Source: Thraustochytrium sp. TN22 (Eukaryota > Sar > Bigyra > Thraustochytrida > Thraustochytriidae). From it: a stretch of 64,000 nt of DNA. Made by a program: the position numbers and the translations under genes. The stretch spans positions 62,001-126,000 of the forward strand of contig JABLUY010000025.1 in assembly GCA_013306675.1 (NCBI GenBank). Direction: 5' to 3'. Below the pieces are notes generated by a model. The model did no database searches. It had not been told where the DNA came from and worked only from the letters and a program-made list of their open reading frames with translations. How positions within the stretch are numbered: position 1 is the stretch's first letter; every line of letters begins with the position of its first letter. Positions 39,220 through 49,071 of this stretch are shown piece by piece.

Positions 39220-39603
39220 ACCACCAGTGCTGGCTGGCTGGCGCAGAGTGGTCATGCCAGCCTGCTCTACGCTGCGAGCCTGAGTCCAAGGAAGGTGGGA
39301 ACTTACCAGCTAATACCGGGGCGGCGCCTGCCTGGCCGGCCGCAGCCCGCCTGCGCGGCCCTGGCCGCCCTGCGCGCCGCGGGACTCGGGAGGCTTGCTC
39401 GGATCAAAGCCGCGGCGCGACACCCGGTTGCGGCGTGCGCGCCTGCCTGCTTCGGTGCAGTGGGCGCAGTGGGGGCGGCCTGGTCCGTGGCGCCGCTGGC
39501 GCGGTGCACGCTCGCGCCGCGTGAGAAGATCCAAGCGCGAAGCGCGCGCGCACTGGTGCCATGCCGCATGGACGAGCAACCACGGCAAACAAAAGAACCT
39601 GCC

Positions 39604-39663
39604 CAATGCAATGCGATGCGATGCGATGCAATGCGATGCAATGCAATGCAATGCAATGCAATG
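39604..39663. repeat. (CAATG/CGATG)12 pentanucleotide array
   Basis: Twelve 5-bp units alternate between CAATG and CGATG, ending in five perfect CAATG copies. Confidence 0.95.
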
Positions 39664-40197
39664 ATTGCAGCCCTCGCAAGCCCGGCCTTGACGGCGTCCC
39701 CGGCGGCGTGCCTTGAGGCTTGCGCGGGGCCTGGCCACGCCGGCCGCCGGGCCGGGCCGGCGCGGTCGGCCGCGGCCTGACGGGCCGGCGGAGTCCGAGT
39801 CCTCGGCTCGACTCCTCCGGGTCACGGCGCGCCGCGTAACTTACGGCCGGCTGCGCGAGGCTCCGGGTCGACCCAGGTCGGCCCGCCCGCCGGCCACGCG
39901 CGAGGAAAACACACAAGGTCGCAGCGGGCGGCAGGCCTGGCTGCCTGCGAGAGGGTGGCGGCGACGGCGCCGCTCGGACTCGGGCTGCGAGCCAGGCCGT
40001 GTTTTGATGATGCGAGCGGCGAGCAGCGAGCCGTGGAACTTGAAGGATGGCTAGCTGAGCTCAGGCTGGGTAGCGAGGAGGATGGTCGACTCGACGGGGA
40101 TGGATTTCTGTCGGGCAGCCGCGGCGCACTGGCGCTGGGCGCAGCCTTGAGCGTTGTTCTTTCATCCATCCATCATCCGTCCCTGGCCGCCAGAGCA

Positions 40198-40294
40198 GCG
40201 CGCGGCGCGGCGCGGCGCGGTGCGGCGCTGTGCACGAGGCACTGCCCGGCACTGCCCGGCACGGCACGGCACGGCACCGCACGGCACGGCACGG
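40198..40294. repeat. GCGCG and ACGGC pentanucleotide arrays
   Basis: GCGCG-type units (40198-40228) are followed by CGGCA/ACGGC units (40257-40294) with occasional single-base variants. Confidence 0.85.
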
Positions 40295-40734
40295 CGGCGG
40301 GGGCGAGCGAGGCAGAGCAAGGCAAGCGCGAAGCACAGGGCTCGCAGCGATGGCAGACACAGCGTGTGTGTGTGCGGTGTGTTGTGCGCGGTGTTTGCGT
40401 CCGAAGGAGACCAAGCGAGTCACAGAGGCGCTCCGGGGCTAGTTCCGAACGCTCGCAAAGACGATGAGGGACGGTAGCGCGTTGCTTTCGGTTCGCGCCA
40501 AAGTGCCGAAAAGAGGTGGCGCCGCGCTGCATTGCAAAAGTAACGACTCCGTTGCTGTTGCTTCGCTCGCTTGCGACTTGGCTTGCAATTCGGTTCGCAA
40601 CTTGAAGAATTCGGCCCAAATGCAAAATCTAGAATTTGAGCTTGAACCAGCTTTTAGAAGCTCGTAGTGCTAGCTCGCAGTTGGTCCCCGGTTCGGGTCG
40701 GGCTTTTGTGTTTCACGCTTTCAACCCGAGCCTT

Positions 40735-41734
40735 TCAAAACTTGCGCATGTTGGTGCGAACTTGCTCCAGGAAAGCTGTACGGGACTCCAGACCTTGGTG
40801 GTCCATGTTATAAAGCCCGAGCCATGTGAGCGTGCAACCCGGATCCATGAGCGAGACAAAGGCGCGCGCGATCATGTTGCGCCCATTGTCGCCCGCCAGC
40901 CACACGATGTGCTCGGGCGACCCGTACGTGGTGACGCAGGCCACCTTGGTGATGTTGGTCAGGTTCGGCTGCAAGCCCAGGTCTCGAAGCCGCAGCTCCT
41001 CGCGAGTCTCCGCAGGCTCCAGATGTGGCAAGCGAAAGGCTGTCGCCATGTTACGCCAGGCCACGTGAGTATTTCCCTCAGTGATTCCTTCGTTTCGCGA
41101 GCCAGCCACCCAAAACCCGCCAATGTGCGCGCACTGCCGATTGTCACGACGCTACCCGACCATCGGTCAGTCAGGCTTTGGCAACGTACCGACTCCAGGC
41201 AAAAAGACGCGATCGAAGAAGCCCTTCAAAATGGCCGGCACGTTGAACCACCACGTCGGATACACGAGGACTAGCGCATCGGCTCGCTGCAGCCGGTCCA
41301 CGATCGGCTGCACGTCTTGCGACGGCGCAGGGTACACGGTGTGGTACGTCTGCCGTTCGGACGTCGTCAGTGAGGGCTGGAAGCTGCTGCCCTTGCCGTC
41401 CACGTCGTACAGCCGCAGCACGTCCACCTCGTGCCCGCCCTCTTGCAGGCCCTGCGTCGCAGCCTCGGCCAAGGCCGCTGAGAACGAGTCTTGCACCGGA
41501 TGCGCATGTCTGTTGATCGAAACTCTCTCGCGTCAGTTAGCAAGTGACTTTGTGAGATGAGAACGAGGTGGGCGTCTCCTCGTTGTTGTTGTCGTCGTTG
41601 TTGTTGTTGTTGTGCGCAATGTGCAGAGACACCTACACCAGCAAGACGCGCCGCTGTTTGGGCGTCTCCACAGCCGGGGCAGGCACCACGCCCTTGCTGA
41701 GCCTGTTCGCCTGCGTCTGCAAGTACGCAAGCAT
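40735..41734 (-). CDS. NAD(P)H:quinone reductase-like flavoprotein, three exons
   Basis: The gene reads 41734-41637, 41509-41190 and 41039-40735 (723 nt, 240 residues). Intron 1 (127 nt) has donor GTAGGT, branch-like CTAAC and acceptor CAACAG. Intron 2 (150 nt) has donor GTACGT and acceptor GACAG. Joining the exons restores the family motifs VLLVHAHPVQDSFSAAL and FFDRVFLPGVAFRLP, which strongly supports both introns. The protein is a Flavodoxin_2-type fold, with WWFNVPAILKGFFDRVF (flavin/active-site region), LTNITKVACVTTYG and LGLYNMD. Family members (NQO, KefF/MdaB-like) reduce quinones with two electrons using FAD or FMN. The start ATG at 41734 gives a short N-terminal leader before the first strand. 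Confidence 0.85.
41040..41189 (-). other. Intron 2 of the quinone reductase gene
   Basis: GT-AG intron of 150 nt with donor GTACGT and acceptor GCGACAG. Removal restores FLPGVAFRLP. Without splicing the frame stops shortly after the donor. Confidence 0.85.
41510..41636 (-). other. Intron 1 of the quinone reductase gene
   Basis: GT-AG intron of 127 nt with donor GTAGGT and acceptor CAACAG; TTGCTAACTGAC near the 3' end resembles a branch site. Removal joins VLLV to HAHPVQDSF. Confidence 0.8.
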
Positions 41735-42260
41735 CGTGTAGCTCCAGCCGCGGTCCTGCCCAAGATCGCGCGCTTCTTGCCTTCGATTCCGTGGCGAGCA
41801 CGTTGCAGCACTTGCACGTCCGCAGCAAGTCCGCCTGAGCTTGAGGAAATCCGGGCCCCCGCGCCGCAGGATAGCCTGAGTCAGAGCCCTGCCACCGCTC
41901 GCCGCCGCTCGCCGCTGCCCTCGCCGCCGCGCGCAACCGGCCTGACGGACCACACGGCCCGGCGCGACAACTTGCAGAAAGAGCTTTGCAAGCTCGCGCC
42001 GTGCTCCGGCTGCGAAGGCCCTGTGACTGCTCTTTCTCACTGCAACAAAGTTCTTTCGCAACTGGATGCTCGCTCGACAGCGCATTGGCAGCCGTGGCCG
42101 GCCACTGGCAACTTAAAAAGCAAGGCAAGTCAAGCGAGGCAAAAGAAAGGGAGAGCAGAACCCTCCTTCTCCCGGCTGCCGGAACCCGGCCGCGCGCGCG
42201 ACGATCAAGCGGCGGCGCGCAGGCGGCAGCGGCGCGGGGCGGCGGCGCGCCCGTCGCCGC
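41735..42260. other. Divergent promoter region of quinone reductase and WDR26-like gene
   Basis: The 526-bp spacer lies between divergent start codons. No individual element could be assigned. Minus-strand open frames upstream of 41734 are continuous with exon 1 but carry no domain. Confidence 0.45.
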
Positions 42261-42285
42261 GTGGCGAGGCCAGCCGCCCCGGCCG

Positions 42286-42316
<31 letters not shown>

Positions 42317-44237
42317 CAACAGCAGCAGCAGCAGCAGCAGCAGCTCCGGCGCCGGCGCCGGGCACGACCTCGGCAAGGAGGGCGACAAGCAGCAAAAGCA
42401 GCAGCTGGAGCAGGAGCAGCAGCTGGAGCAGGAGCAGGAGCAGGAGCAGACGAAGAAACACAAGCAAAAGCACAAGCAGAAGCAAGAGCAAAGGAAGAAG
42501 CAGCGGCAGCACAAGATGCTGGAGACGCCCGTACATGGGTTCAAGGTGAGGCGCGAGGACGTCGTGCGCGTGGTCGTGCAGGGCCTGCGCGAGCTGGGGC
42601 TCGCCAGATCCGCGCAGGCCGTGGAAAAGGAGGCGAAGGTTCTCGAAGAGGCCGTCGTCGTGCGAGAGCTGGAAACGCTTGTGCTCGAGGGCCAGTGGAC
42701 GCGCGCCGCAGCGCACTTGCGGACTGCGCTCGGCGCAGACCCGGCCGCACGCCGCTGCCTACGCCTGCTAGCGCAGGAGGACTTCGCCGAGCACGTAGCA
42801 GCAGGCGATACCGAGGCCGCCCTGCGGTGTCTGCAGCGCGACCTGGCGCCGCTCTGCTCGCCACGCGAGGCCGCGCGCTACGCGCAGGCCTTGCTTTCGC
42901 TTCCACCGCCCTTTGTCAACGGCACCGACGACGGCGCTGGCGCCCGCGGCAAGCGCCGCGCGGCCGTCATGGACCACCTGCGCACGCTGCTGCCGGATGC
43001 CCTGGTCATGCCGCGCCAGCGCCTGCTCACGCTGCTGGACCACGCCATCCATGGCCAGGTTCCAGAGGATGCCGCACGCGCCCCGCACATTCCTGTTACC
43101 TGTGATTTGCAAACAACGGCGCCGCACGACGCGTGCGCGAGCGCGGCGGGATGGGGCCTTCCGGTGCATCCCGCGGCGCGCCTGCGGGCGCACGAGGGCC
43201 ACCAGATCTGGTGCGTCCGCTTCGACCCGCGCGGCCGCCTGGTCGCCACGGCCGGTACGGACTGCCGCGTGCGGATCTTTGCCGTGCACCCGCGTACCGC
43301 GCAGCTCAAGCCCAAGCTCGTGCTGCATACTGGCCAGCGCGGCAGCGTCACCTGCCTGGCATGGAGCCCAGACGGGGCCTGCCTCGCGGCTGGCAAGAGC
43401 GACGGCAACCTCGTGCTGTGGCGACGCGCGTGGCCCGCCGACGACGCGAACACAGGTGCCGATGCCGACACCGACGCCGAGGCCGAGACCAACGCCGACA
43501 CCGCCGACGCGGCCGACCCAAACCCCGACTTGGTGCTGCGCAACTTTCGCCGTCGCGTCTCGGCCGTGTGCTGGTTGTCCTCGCGCCGTCTGCTCGCCAG
43601 CTCGCTCGACAGCACGCTCATCCTCTTTGACGCCCTCTCCGGGGCGCGCCTCGCCACCTGGACCGGCGCGCCGCTCTACGACCTCTGCTACGCGCCGCAC
43701 GCACGACTCATCGTCGCCGCCGCGGGGGGCATGCGCGACACGCCGCTACACAACAGCTTCGCCTGCCCGTCGCTGCGCCTCTTGTTCGTCTCGGGCGCCG
43801 ACACGGACGCGCCAAGCGTGCGAGACCTCACGGATTCCTGCCTTCCGGGCCGCTTCGAGCCCAAGGGCCCGGTCACCTCGGTCACGCTCCAGGCGCGCAA
43901 CCTCTATGCGACGCTGCTCGACGGCACCATCGCCCACTTCGATCTCGACACCGGCCACCTTGTGGGCTCCTACTCGGGCGTGACCCAAACCTCGGGCGTC
44001 ATTCTTCGCTGCGACGCCGACGCCAAGCTCCTCGTCACGGGCACGCATGACGCGCGCATCTGCTTCTGGGACGTGCACCGCGACTCCACCTCCGATGCTT
44101 GCGAGACGCAAGTCGCACGACCACGCACGGTCCTGCTCCGACACCACACGCAGACCATCAACGCTGTCCACCTCTCCTCCACGCGCCTCCTCGCGGCCGT
44201 CTCTGACGACGGCTACCTCTCCATTTTTCGCAGCTGA
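42261..44237 (+). CDS. WDR26/GID7-like protein (LisH-CTLH plus WD40)
   Basis: The predicted protein has 658 residues. The N-terminus (1-85) is Ser-, Gln- and Lys-rich repeat sequence encoded partly by an AGC run. A later ATG at 42516 (MLETPVHG) would skip it. A LisH-like helix pair (about 90-120: VVRVVVQGLRELGLARSAQAVE) and a CTLH segment (VVRELETLVLEGQWTRAAAHL) follow. A WD40 propeller (about 310-655) then begins HEGHQIWCVRFDPRGRLVATAGTD, with further blades at CLAWSPDGACLAAGKSDGNLVLW and INAVHLSSTRLLAAVSDDGYLSIF. This order is that of WDR26/Gid7, a subunit of the GID/CTLH ubiquitin ligase. Blades are diverged, so subfamily is inferred. Confidence 0.72.
42286..42342 (+). repeat. (AGC/AAC)n trinucleotide run, poly-Ser
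   Basis: About nineteen AGC triplets with a few AAC interruptions encode the Ser-rich N-terminus of the WDR26-like protein. Confidence 0.9.
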
Positions 44238-44720
44238 CGAACCGAACCGAGCGGAGGCGCGCCGCGCCGACCCGACCCGAGCCGAGCGGACTCGAGCGAG
44301 AGTTGGCACTCCAAGTGCAACATGATGTAAATGATCTTGTGCGTGTACATTCTGAAGCCAGGGCCGCCCAGAGCCTGAATGTGAATGTGACTTTTGATGG
44401 CGGCGATGGCGACGCCCACGACCTCGGCGCCGACCACGCCCGCTGTGGCAACCACGACCAAATCTCTGACTCGCCAGCGAACGGCGGCGCACGCGGCAGC
44501 GGCGCACGCGGCGGCGGCGGCGGCGGCGGCGCACGCGGCGGGAGCAGCGGCAGCTGCCGCAGTGCGCGGCCGCAGTGCGCGGCGGGCGAGCTGCGCGCCA
44601 TCGCGTCGGCCGCGGCCGTGAGGCCGAAGCGTGACACGGCCGAGGAAAGAAGCGACACGCGGCGGCGGCGGTAGCGGCGGTAGCGGCGGCAGCGGCAACA
44701 GCAGAGCGAGGCGAGGCAAA
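44238..44720. other. Spacer between WDR26-like and TFB5 genes
   Basis: The 483-bp spacer has runs of GCGGCGGC near 44500-44540 and GCGGCGGTA near 44660-44690. No independent gene is seen. It should contain the 3' end of one gene and the promoter of the next. Confidence 0.45.
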
Positions 44721-44969
44721 ATGGTCAAGGCGCTGCCAGGGTCGCTGCTCAAGTGCAGCGACGCGGCAACGCTGCAGTACGTCAAGTTCCTGGCGAACGA
44801 AGGCTCCATGGGCAACTTCATCTACGAGGAGCTGGACGAAACGCACCTCTTCGTGGATCCGGCCAAAGTACCGGAGATTCTGCGCAAGATCGACGAGTTC
44901 AGCGACCGAAACGCCTACGAGCTAGACCGCAAGGCCAAGGACGGGCCACCCAAGGCCAAGGCCAAGTAG
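44721..44969 (+). CDS. GTF2H5: TFIIH subunit TFB5 (GTF2H5/TTDA)
   Basis: The predicted protein has 82 residues from the ATG at 44721 (MVKALPGSLLKCSD). It matches the small TFIIH subunit Tfb5/TTDA along its length: the start MV-x-A-x-x-G-x-L-hydrophobic-C, the strand NFIYEELDETHLFV (animal IIQDIDDTHVFV) and the helix ending DRNAYELDRK (animal DQNAFSL). The usual length is about 70 residues; the extra is a Lys-rich tail (GPPKAKAK). Tfb5 stabilises the TFIIH core and stimulates the XPB/p52 ATPase during transcription initiation and nucleotide-excision repair. The in-frame ATG at 44631 adds a 30-residue Gly/Arg leader and is less likely. Confidence 0.88.
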   Translation: MVKALPGSLLKCSDAATLQYVKFLANEGSMGNFIYEELDETHLFVDPAKVPEILRKIDEFSDRNAYELDRKAKDGPPKAKAK

Positions 44970-45083
44970 AACGAACGTTTCCCCGCGCGCCTGGAGCCAA
45001 CAAGCCAAGCTCGCTCGTCAGGACGGAGCTTGCTTGCTCCCTGAACGCACGCCTGGAGCTCGCAACGCTAGCCTGGAGCTGGC

Positions 45084-45107
45084 TGACGTTACTCTCGCCT
45101 ATAAAAG
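45084..45107 (+). promoter_or_regulatory. Candidate core promoter: TGACGT plus TATAAAAG
   Basis: TATAAAAG at 45100-45107 follows a TGACGT half-site at 45084-45089. It could drive the trypsin-like gene with a long leader. It is the clearest TATA-type match noticed outside coding sequence in the window. Confidence 0.35.
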
Positions 45108-45415
45108 TAGAACTCATGACTTTGTACTCTCCCGATGCGAGCCTCAGCCACAATCTGCTCTGAAGCGTGTCCCCGATCCGGCCGCTCCTGATCGGAGCGA
45201 TCGGTCCGGCTCGAACACCAAAAGCCCATCATCAAGCGCGCTGCGCCGGCCTCCGCTTCGACGCCGCCGCCGTGACTGACTGACTCCTGCACGATCTTCC
45301 CTTCCCCTCCGCGCCGCCGTCCTCGTACCCGCCCTTGACGCGCTCGTTCGCGCCCCCCCACTGGCAGCGCCAGCCGGCGCCAGCCGCCACCGCAGAGGGT
45401 GGGTGTCTGCAACCA

Positions 45416-45467
45416 CCCAGCCCAGCCCAGCCCAGCCGAGCCGAGCCGAGCCGAGCCGAGCCGAGCA
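45416..45467. repeat. (CCCAG)n/(CCGAG)n pentanucleotide array
   Basis: CCCAG units change partway into CCGAG units; about ten copies in total. Confidence 0.9.
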
Positions 45468-45762
45468 GCAGGCAGTCCAGCTCCGAGCGCGCGAGCCCGG
45501 CAACACGCAGAACTGGACCGTGACGAGCCCAGCGAGCGCCTGAGAGCGCGGAACTGGGGGTGTGCGCGCCGTCCTCGCCTGCGCGCACCCCCTGGCGCGT
45601 GTGTGCGCGCGAGCAGGCAGGGCCTCTGATCACTCACAGAAGTCAAGTCGCGCGCGCGCGCGCGCTCGCGCGGGCCGCGGGCGAGCGAGCGAGCGAGCGA
45701 GCGAGCGCGCGGCGGCAGTCCCGAATCGAGGCCCGCGGCCTCGGCGCCGGCCCTGCGCGGCG

Positions 45763-46896
45763 ATGCGGCTGGCGCGGCTGGCACGGCTGGCGCTGGCGCT
45801 GGCCGGCGCCCTGCAGTGCGGCATGGCGCATGGCGCCGTGACGAGCAAGGCGACGGCCTCGACGACGACGACCACGACGACGACGACGCGCATCGTGGGC
45901 GGCACGGCGTCGGTGCTGGAGGGCAGGGAGTTCGTGGCGGGCTTGTGGACGGCGCAGGGCAGCTACCTCTGCGCCGGCGCGCTCGTGTCGCCGACGGTAG
46001 TGCTGACGGCGGCGCACTGCGTGGAGAGCGCCGTCTCCGTCACGGTCAACGAGCTCGTGCGCGGGTCCTCGGCCAAGATTGAGGTCGCGAGCAAGGTCGC
46101 GCACCCGGGCTATGACAGGGATGTGAGCAAGGCCAACGACATTGCCATCCTGCATCTCGCAGAGCCTGTACAGAACGTCGTGCCAGCGCTGCTCAATACC
46201 GGCAACACATCGGCCGTCATGGAGCTGGCCGGCACACCCGTCATCGCTGCGGGATGGGGCATCGTCGAGGACAACGGCGCCCCCTCAAGCATCCTGCGCG
46301 AGGTGGACATTGAGGTCATTTCGGACGACTGGTGCGGCGCGCCCTCCAGCTACGGAATCCTATTCGACGAGACAGCCATGCTCTGCGCGGGGAACTGGAC
46401 CGGCGGCGAGGACGCCTGCCAGGGCGACAGTGGCGGTCCTCTCTTTGCAGAGGTGGCCGACCGCGCCCTCTTGGTTGGCCTTGTCTCCTTCGGCGCCGGC
46501 TGCGCGCGCCCAGGGTACCCGGGCGTCTACTCGCGCGTCTCCGCGTTCGCGTCATGGATTGAGCCGCAGGTCAGCGACCTCGGTCAGATCTATGAAGTCA
46601 TCGTGGACCCCGCCATAGACCCTACCTCGGCGCCGACGACGGCCGGAGCCTCGGCTGCCATGACAGCGGCAACGCTTCTGGCCTCGCCCGGCGGCCTCGC
46701 CGGCGTTATCAGCCTCTCGCTGCTCTTATTACTCGTCGGCGCTCTGACGATCCGCCGTGCCCGCAGGCGCCTCAGTATCGAGCCAGATGTCGAGCTCGCT
46801 CTCGCCCCTGGAGGCCAGTTAGATGCGCAACTCCCTCGCAAGTCCTCCTTCAAGGCCTCCACCGACCCGGACGAGAAGCCACAAGACGCGCAATGA
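45763..46896 (+). CDS. Trypsin-like serine protease with C-terminal membrane anchor
   Basis: The predicted protein has 377 residues from the ATG at 45763. A signal peptide (about 1-24) and short propeptide with nine Thr in a row precede RIVGG near residue 43, the activation cleavage site of S1 proteases. The catalytic triad is complete: His in TAAHC near 84, Asp in NDIAIL near 125 and Ser in GDSGGP near 223. The residue six before the Ser is Asp (DACQGDSGG), as in trypsin, so Lys/Arg specificity is expected. A linker, a transmembrane helix (about 308-328) and a 45-residue cytosolic tail starting RRARRR follow. Membrane anchoring on the C-terminal side recalls prostasin-type proteases. Earlier in-frame ATGs run through GC repeats. 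Confidence 0.92.
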   Translation: MRLARLARLALALAGALQCGMAHGAVTSKATASTTTTTTTTTRIVGGTASVLEGREFVAGLWTAQGSYLCAGALVSPTVVLTAAHCVESAVSVTVNELVRGSSAKIEVASKVAHPGYDRDVSKANDIAILHLAEPVQNVVPALLNTGNTSAVMELAGTPVIAAGWGIVEDNGAPSSILREVDIEVISDDWCGAPSSYGILFDETAMLCAGNWTGGEDACQGDSGGPLFAEVADRALLVGLVSFGAGCARPGYPGVYSRVSAFASWIEPQVSDLGQIYEVIVDPAIDPTSAPTTAGASAAMTAATLLASPGGLAGVISLSLLLLLVGALTIRRARRRLSIEPDVELALAPGGQLDAQLPRKSSFKASTDPDEKPQDAQ

Positions 46897-47147
46897 TGAT
46901 GCCATGACCTCGACATGTAAGATGAAGGGCCCTCGACGTTGGATTTTTTTTCTTTTTGTTGCTGTTTTCCTTTCAAAAACGAATGAACAACATTTCGTCT
47001 CCGTTTCGCACGACGCGTGTGGGACAAAAAGACATGCAGCAGAACGAGTCGGCTGCTTCCGTCCGCCACAGGAGCGCCGCTGCATCACAATCACACTCAG
47101 CTCACCTCCTGGAATCACTCCTATACAGCTGTGGCTTGCCAACTAAA
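46897..47147. other. Convergent spacer
   Basis: The 251-bp spacer between the trypsin-like and VPS54 stop codons is relatively AT-rich for this window. No gene or repeat is recognised. Confidence 0.5.
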
Positions 47148-49007
47148 CTAATCCTCATGCTGGTCGACGGCAAAAGCGTCTTCGTCGTCCTCATAGGCTC
47201 GTGCGTCTTCATCGAGGGGATCGGAGTGGTGATGCCCAGCAGCATCGCCGTCGTTCTCCTCGTCATCCTCGTGATTCTGCCTGGTAGTTTCCACAAGGTC
47301 ACGCGGAGCGGCACTACGCTCGCTCTCCTCGTCGTCCTCGTCCCTGTGCTGAATGTCTTCTTCATCGTCGTAGTGGTTTTCGTGAGACCGCCCAGGAGCC
47401 TCCAGATGGTCGTGTGGAGCGGCACCATTGTCGCCTTCCTCGTCATGAGCGAGTCCTTGCCTCGCGGCAGCAACGATGAGATGATCATGCCCGTTCGTGT
47501 TGCCAATGATGTCATCAAGGCCACTGGTGACCTTGCCATCATTGTCGCCGTCTCCAGCCTCGTCTCCGACCTCGTCATCGTGTTCAATGGCACCGAGGGC
47601 TCCGTTTCCGTTGCTGCCATGGTCATTCTTGCCGCCTCGGTCGTTGTAGCCTCCTTGGTCGTTGTCGCCTTCGTCGCCGCTGCCGCGGTTGCTGCCATGG
47701 TCATTCTTGCCGCCTCGGTCGTTGTAGCCTCCTTGGTCGTTGTCGCCTTCGTCGCCGCTGCCGCGGTTGTTGCCATGGTCATTCTTGCCGCCTCGGTCGT
47801 TGTAGCCTCCTTGGTCGTTGTCGCCTTCGTCGCCGCTGCCGCGGTTGCTGCCATGGTCATTCTTGCCGCCTCCGTCGTTGTGGCCTCCTTGGTCGTTGTC
47901 GCCTTCGTCGCCGCTGCCGTGCTTGACCATGGGATCAGCCACATCTCCAGATGCATCCTCCGCAGTCGCACCAAGCGCTCCGTTCTCCTCGTTCGCGCCG
48001 TGGTCGTCGCCGCCAGGGTCATCGCCACGGTCAGTGCCACGAGGCTCGTCCACGTCAACCCCTGTTGTCGTGGAGGAGCCCTCTTCCCCCTGTTGCGGAA
48101 GCAAGGCAGGAGCCTGCTGCTCGTCCGTGTCAGCTGGCACGGCGGAGGCGACGGAGGCAGCGGCGGCAACCTGCTCTTGCGTGCGCGCGGACGACGCCGT
48201 GGGTGGGAAGCGGGCGTTGATGAAATTGTCAAGGTCGTTGCCGAGGCCCGCGGTGCCCGGCAGCATGTGCAGGCAGCGCGAGAGGTGGTTGAGGTCTATG
48301 TAGACCTTGACGTTGCCCACGCCGGTCTTGGGATGCACGTCGGCATAGAGCTCCGGAATGCGCTTGTTGAAGACCTTGAAAACGGCGTGAAAGACGGCCT
48401 GGAGCTGGTCGGGCGGGAGAATCTTGGAAACGACGCGGTGCACGGAGCGCACGCCCTTGGTCAGCTTGAGCATGTAGGGCTCCGGCTGCTCCATCTGCGC
48501 GTGGTCCCAGTCGACCGCAGCGAGGGCGCGCGGCGCACAACAGTCGTTGAGGAGGCTGGAGAGCAGCTCAACGATCTTGTCGAAGATGCGCTGGCGGTGG
48601 CGGTCAAGCTCGGAGGCAAGCTGCTCGAGCTGCAGACTAATGTCGCGCTTGTCGCGGTCGTAGTGGCGTGAGCGCGAAGCGAGCGCGGCCATGAGCACCG
48701 AGCGCACGGCCGGCAGGAGCGAGAGCAGGACGGAGAGGGCCTGCGAGGCCATGCCGAGGTTCTTGGTGGTGATGCCGGAGAGGCCTGCGGTCTTCTCGGA
48801 GCAGGCCTCGAGGTGCAGCACAAGGCGGTTGGACCGCTCGTTGTAGAGACGAACGAGGTCTACGACGATACCGAGCGCGTCGTGGCTGAGGGAGAGGCTC
48901 TGCGCGCAGGCCAGACAGGCCTCGAGCGCCTGAAGGAGCACGAGGACGCTGGATACGACCTTGTGCGGCTGGCCGTTGATGGTCAGCGTGAGGGCGAGCT
49001 TGCCTGT

Positions 49008-49071
<64 letters not shown>

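Larger units (their letters stand above)
37453..40734. other. Gene-free 3.3-kb stretch rich in short tandem repeats
   Basis: No open frame here shows a recognisable domain on either strand. It contains several microsatellites (listed separately), AGCT-rich palindromic sequence near 38565-38584, and Ala/Arg-coding GC-rich DNA. The part nearest 37453 should include the permease promoter. Confidence 0.55.
44970..45762. other. Spacer upstream of the trypsin-like gene
   Basis: The 793-bp spacer includes a TATA-like site at 45100, a pentanucleotide array near 45416-45467, a GC dinucleotide run near 45648-45666 and a GAGC tetramer array (45681-45706). No gene is recognised. Confidence 0.5.

Noticed and set aside
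38622-39825. Several 300-370-residue frames in the 37.5-40.7 kb region
   Set aside because: They cross microsatellites, have Ala/Arg/Pro-rich composition and overlap each other on both strands without a domain.
40801-40820. TATAAAG-like sequence near 40809
   Set aside because: It lies inside exon 3 of the quinone reductase, so it is probably not a promoter.
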